A DNA stretch of 7,224 bases from Chromatiales bacterium (GTDB lineage Bacteria > Pseudomonadota > Gammaproteobacteria > SZUA-152): positions 1 to 7,224 of the forward strand of contig JALTPW010000923.1 in the NCBI GenBank assembly GCA_026999335.1, read 5' to 3'. Shown here piece after piece: positions 5,931 through 7,224 of the stretch; the stretch's first letter is position 1; every line of letters starts with the position of its first letter. Under the pieces are notes generated by a model. The model did no database searches and was not told where the DNA came from. It saw nothing but the letters and a program-made list of their open reading frames with translations. The position numbers and the translations under genes were made by a program.

Positions 5931-5959
5931 TTGACAGTGGCGCAGGCAATCCGTACTAT
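5931..5959 (+). promoter_or_regulatory. Sigma70 promoter of rplM-rpsI
   Basis: A consensus TTGACA (5931-5936) and TACTAT (5954-5959) are separated by the optimal 17 nt. The start would be near 5966, giving a leader of about 37 nt. The short leader leaves little room for an attenuator; in E. coli L13 is known to repress this operon, which could act on the leader here too. Confidence 0.82.
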
Positions 5960-5987
5960 TTTGCGCCTTTTCCAAGCCGATTCTTTT

Positions 5988-5991
5988 GGAG
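5988..5991 (+). promoter_or_regulatory. Ribosome binding site deciding the rplM start
   Basis: GGAG lies 11 nt before the ATG at 6003. The frame is open back to 5862, but that extension runs through the terminator and the promoter, so it is not translated. Confidence 0.75.
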
Positions 5992-6002
5992 TACAGGCCG
6001 AT

Positions 6003-6431
6003 ATGAAGACGTTTAGTGCGAAACCCGCCGAGGTTGAGCGTGATTGGTTCGTGATCGACGCGACAGGCAAGACGCTGGGGCGTATGGCCACGGAGATCGC
6101 TCGTCGCCTGCGTGGCAAGCACAAGCCCGAGTACACCCCTCATGTGGACACCGGCGACTACATCGTGGTTGTCAATGCTGGCAAGGTGCGTGTGACTGGC
6201 AACAAGGCCAAGAACAAGCTCTACCGCCACTACACCGGTTATGTCGGCGGCCTGAGAACCACTACGTTTGAAAAGCTGGTGGACGCCGCTCCTGAGCGCA
6301 TTATCCAGTTGGCGGTCAAGGGCATGCTGCCCAAGAATCCGCTGGGCCGCGCCATGTTCCGCAAGCTGAAGGTCTATGCGGGTTCAGAGCACCAGCACGC
6401 CGCCCAGCAGCCGAAGCCGCTGGAAATCTAA
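6003..6431 (+). CDS. rplM: 50S ribosomal protein L13
   Basis: L13 binds 23S rRNA early in assembly of the large subunit. The protein is 142 residues, the same as in E. coli, and begins MKTFSAKP. Conserved segments are WFVIDATGKTLGRMAT (15-30), YTPHVDTGDYIVVVNA (44-59), YRHYTGYVGGL and the family signature VKGMLPKNPLGR (105-116). The start at 6003 is set by GGAG at 5988-5991. It is the first gene of the usual two-gene operon, with rpsI 43 nt downstream, and is served by the consensus promoter at 5931-5959. Nothing is unusual in the sequence. Confidence 0.99.
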   Translation: MKTFSAKPAEVERDWFVIDATGKTLGRMATEIARRLRGKHKPEYTPHVDTGDYIVVVNAGKVRVTGNKAKNKLYRHYTGYVGGLRTTTFEKLVDAAPERIIQLAVKGMLPKNPLGRAMFRKLKVYAGSEHQHAAQQPKPLEI

Positions 6432-6474
6432 TCCTTATCTCGCGAACAGACAGTAAAGGCGAATAGAGAGCATC

Positions 6475-6867
6475 ATGGCAGATAAACAGTATTACAGTAC
6501 CGGTCGTCGCAAGAGTTCTACGGCGCGTGTCTTCCTCAAGTCAGGTTCTGGCGGTATTACCGTCAATGCCCGTCCTTTGGATGAGTATTTTGGTCGTGAG
6601 ACCGCCCGCATGGTGATTCGGCAGCCTTTGCAGGTTGTCGAAATGTCAGAGAATTTTGACATCAATGTCACTGTTTCCGGCGGTGGTAATGGTGGACAGG
6701 CCGGGGCCATTCGTCATGGCATTACCCGCGCACTGATCGAGTATGACGAGACTTTTCGTTCACCGCTGCGTCGTGCCGGTCTGGTGACGCGTGATGCTCG
6801 CCAGGTCGAGCGCAAGAAAGTGGGGTTGCACAAGGCGCGCAAGCGTCCGCAGTTCTCCAAGCGTTAA
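6475..6867 (+). CDS. rpsI: 30S ribosomal protein S9
   Basis: S9 sits in the head of the small subunit and its C-terminal tail reaches the P-site tRNA. The protein is 130 residues, the same as in E. coli. It shows YYSTGRRKSSTARVFL (6-21), the signature GGGNGGQAGAIRHGITRAL (69-87) and the conserved basic end PQFSKR with the terminal Ser-Lys-Arg. The ATG at 6475 follows a purine-rich TAGAGAG (6464-6470). It is co-transcribed with rplM. In many gammaproteobacteria petABC follows, but here a tRNA gene comes next. Confidence 0.99.
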   Translation: MADKQYYSTGRRKSSTARVFLKSGSGGITVNARPLDEYFGRETARMVIRQPLQVVEMSENFDINVTVSGGGNGGQAGAIRHGITRALIEYDETFRSPLRRAGLVTRDARQVERKKVGLHKARKRPQFSKR

Positions 6868-6879
6868 GTTGTTGTTACG

Positions 6880-6951
6880 GCCGGGTTCCTCAAGGGGCCC
6901 GGCGGTGCATGCCGAACCTGTTCGGTGTGGTGATGTTCCGGGCCTTCCCGG
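6880..6951 (+). other. Three tandem GC-rich hairpins after rpsI
   Basis: The rpsI-tRNA gap holds three successive stem-loops: GCCGGGTTCC-tcaa-GGGGCCCGGC (6880-6903, 10 bp with two G-U pairs), CCGAA-cctg-TTCGG (6912-6925) and CCGGG-cctt-CCCGG (6938-6951). None is followed by a T-tract, so they are not clear intrinsic terminators. They may slow decay or mark processing between the mRNA and the tRNA. Confidence 0.55.
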
Positions 6952-6961
6952 TCTCCATTAC

Positions 6962-7035
6962 TGGCGGATCGTCTAACGGCAGGACAGTGGACTCTGACTC
7001 CACTAATCTAGGTTCGAATCCTAGTCCGCCAGCCA
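6962..7035 (+). tRNA. tRNA-Gln (anticodon CUG)
   Basis: A full cloverleaf can be drawn. The acceptor stem TGGCGGA (6962-6968) pairs with TCCGCCA (7025-7031), followed by discriminator G and an encoded CCA. The D arm is GTC/GAC, the anticodon stem GTGGA/TCCAC (6987-7003), the variable loop TAAT, and the T arm CTAGG-TTCGAAT-CCTAG (7008-7024). The anticodon CTG (6994-6996) reads CAG. Glutaminyl-tRNA synthetase identity features are present: weak U1-A72 pair, G2, G3, G10, U35, G36 and G73. The anticodon loop has C at both 32 and 38, where E. coli has U. I see no consensus promoter directly upstream, so it may be processed from the rplM-rpsI transcript. Confidence 0.97.
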
Positions 7036-7158
7036 TCTTCATGTTCCCTGGCGCGGGGCCCTTTTCGGCTCGCTCAGTTCTTCTTTTCCTTCAGCCCGCA
7101 AATGTGCAAGCGTCTGTTTGCAGGGATAAAATCTTTGCGGTTTATTTGCGCTTGTTGC

Positions 7159-7186
7159 TTGCGTCGATGGTGGCTGCTGGTATAAG
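7159..7186 (+). promoter_or_regulatory. Extended -10 promoter leading out of the window
   Basis: TATAAG (7181-7186) is preceded by TGG, an extended -10 (TGn), with TTGCGT (7159-7164) as a modest -35 at 16 nt. Transcription would begin near 7193 and run off the right edge. A 6-bp inverted repeat, TGCCGC/GCGGCA (7188-7213), lies at the expected 5' end. The gene served is not in the window. Confidence 0.45.
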
Positions 7187-7224
7187 TTGCCGCGACGGCG
7201 GTGTTTTGCGGCACCCGCGATTTC

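Larger units (their letters stand above)
5604..6002 (+). other. 399-nt gene-free region before rplM
   Basis: No convincing protein-coding gene is present. It holds, in order: a perfect 10-nt palindrome GCAGGCCTGC (5622-5631), a small hairpin CTGAA/TTCAG (5680-5697), an AT-rich promoter-like stretch with TTGACA (5727-5732), a segment able to form several hairpins, a strong intrinsic terminator (5892-5917), the rplM promoter (5931-5959) and the rplM ribosome binding site. Confidence 0.7.

Noticed and set aside
5862..6002. N-terminal extension of L13
   Set aside because: It reads through an intrinsic terminator and the promoter, and the protein from 6003 has exactly the E. coli length.
5834..6016. 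Small plus-strand frame of 60 codons before rplM
   Set aside because: It crosses the terminator and the rplM promoter and has no ribosome binding site or recognisable motif.
7008..7035. tRNA 3' end as an integration (att) site
   Set aside because: No second copy of the tRNA 3' segment and no integrase or island genes are in the window.

Overview
The window looks like core chromosome of a gammaproteobacterium. Supporting signs are an E. coli-type SpeD, a YhfA-type OsmC protein, a Coq7 hydroxylase like that of Pseudomonas, an rplM-rpsI operon encoding L13 and S9 of exactly E. coli length, E. coli-like sigma70 promoters, and GTAG-headed REP palindromes between genes. A sulfur-oxidising or Chromatiales-like lineage is possible, but that is only an impression. 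I see no phage, plasmid, CRISPR, toxin-antitoxin or defence genes.

Layout. Positions 1-223 hold a palindrome pair and a promoter with a perfect TATAAT. A plus-strand block follows: osmC/yhfA-like (224-640), a REP cluster (676-843), a VOC-family gene (880-1302) and speD (1299-2099), the last two overlapping by 4 nt. A back-to-back REP pair (2138-2197) separates speD from the convergent coq7 (minus, 2222-2866). Upstream of coq7 on the same strand is a GlcF-type iron-sulfur protein gene (minus, 2997-4211). From a divergent promoter region the plus strand then carries a thioredoxin-fold [2Fe-2S] ferredoxin (4417-4728), a gap with a long imperfect inverted repeat, and an alpha/beta hydrolase (4926-5603). 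A 399-nt gap contains a strong intrinsic terminator (5892-5917), possibly the end of a small RNA, and then the rplM promoter. rplM (6003-6431) and rpsI (6475-6867) follow, then three GC-rich hairpins, tRNA-Gln(CUG) (6962-7035), and a promoter-like site firing out of the right edge.

Function. The genes are mostly housekeeping: thiol or peroxide chemistry (OsmC), polyamine synthesis (SpeD), ubiquinone synthesis (Coq7), a possible quinone-linked Fe-S electron-transfer subunit (GlcF-like), ribosome assembly (L13, S9) and a glutamine tRNA. From memory, the order osmC-speD-coq7 matches the neighbourhood of crp/vfr in Pseudomonas. The less ordinary material is between the genes: two REP types that share a head and tail but have different paired cores, a possible orphan small RNA before rplM, and a fold-back repeat before the hydrolase. 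I did not find a convincing new multi-gene system.
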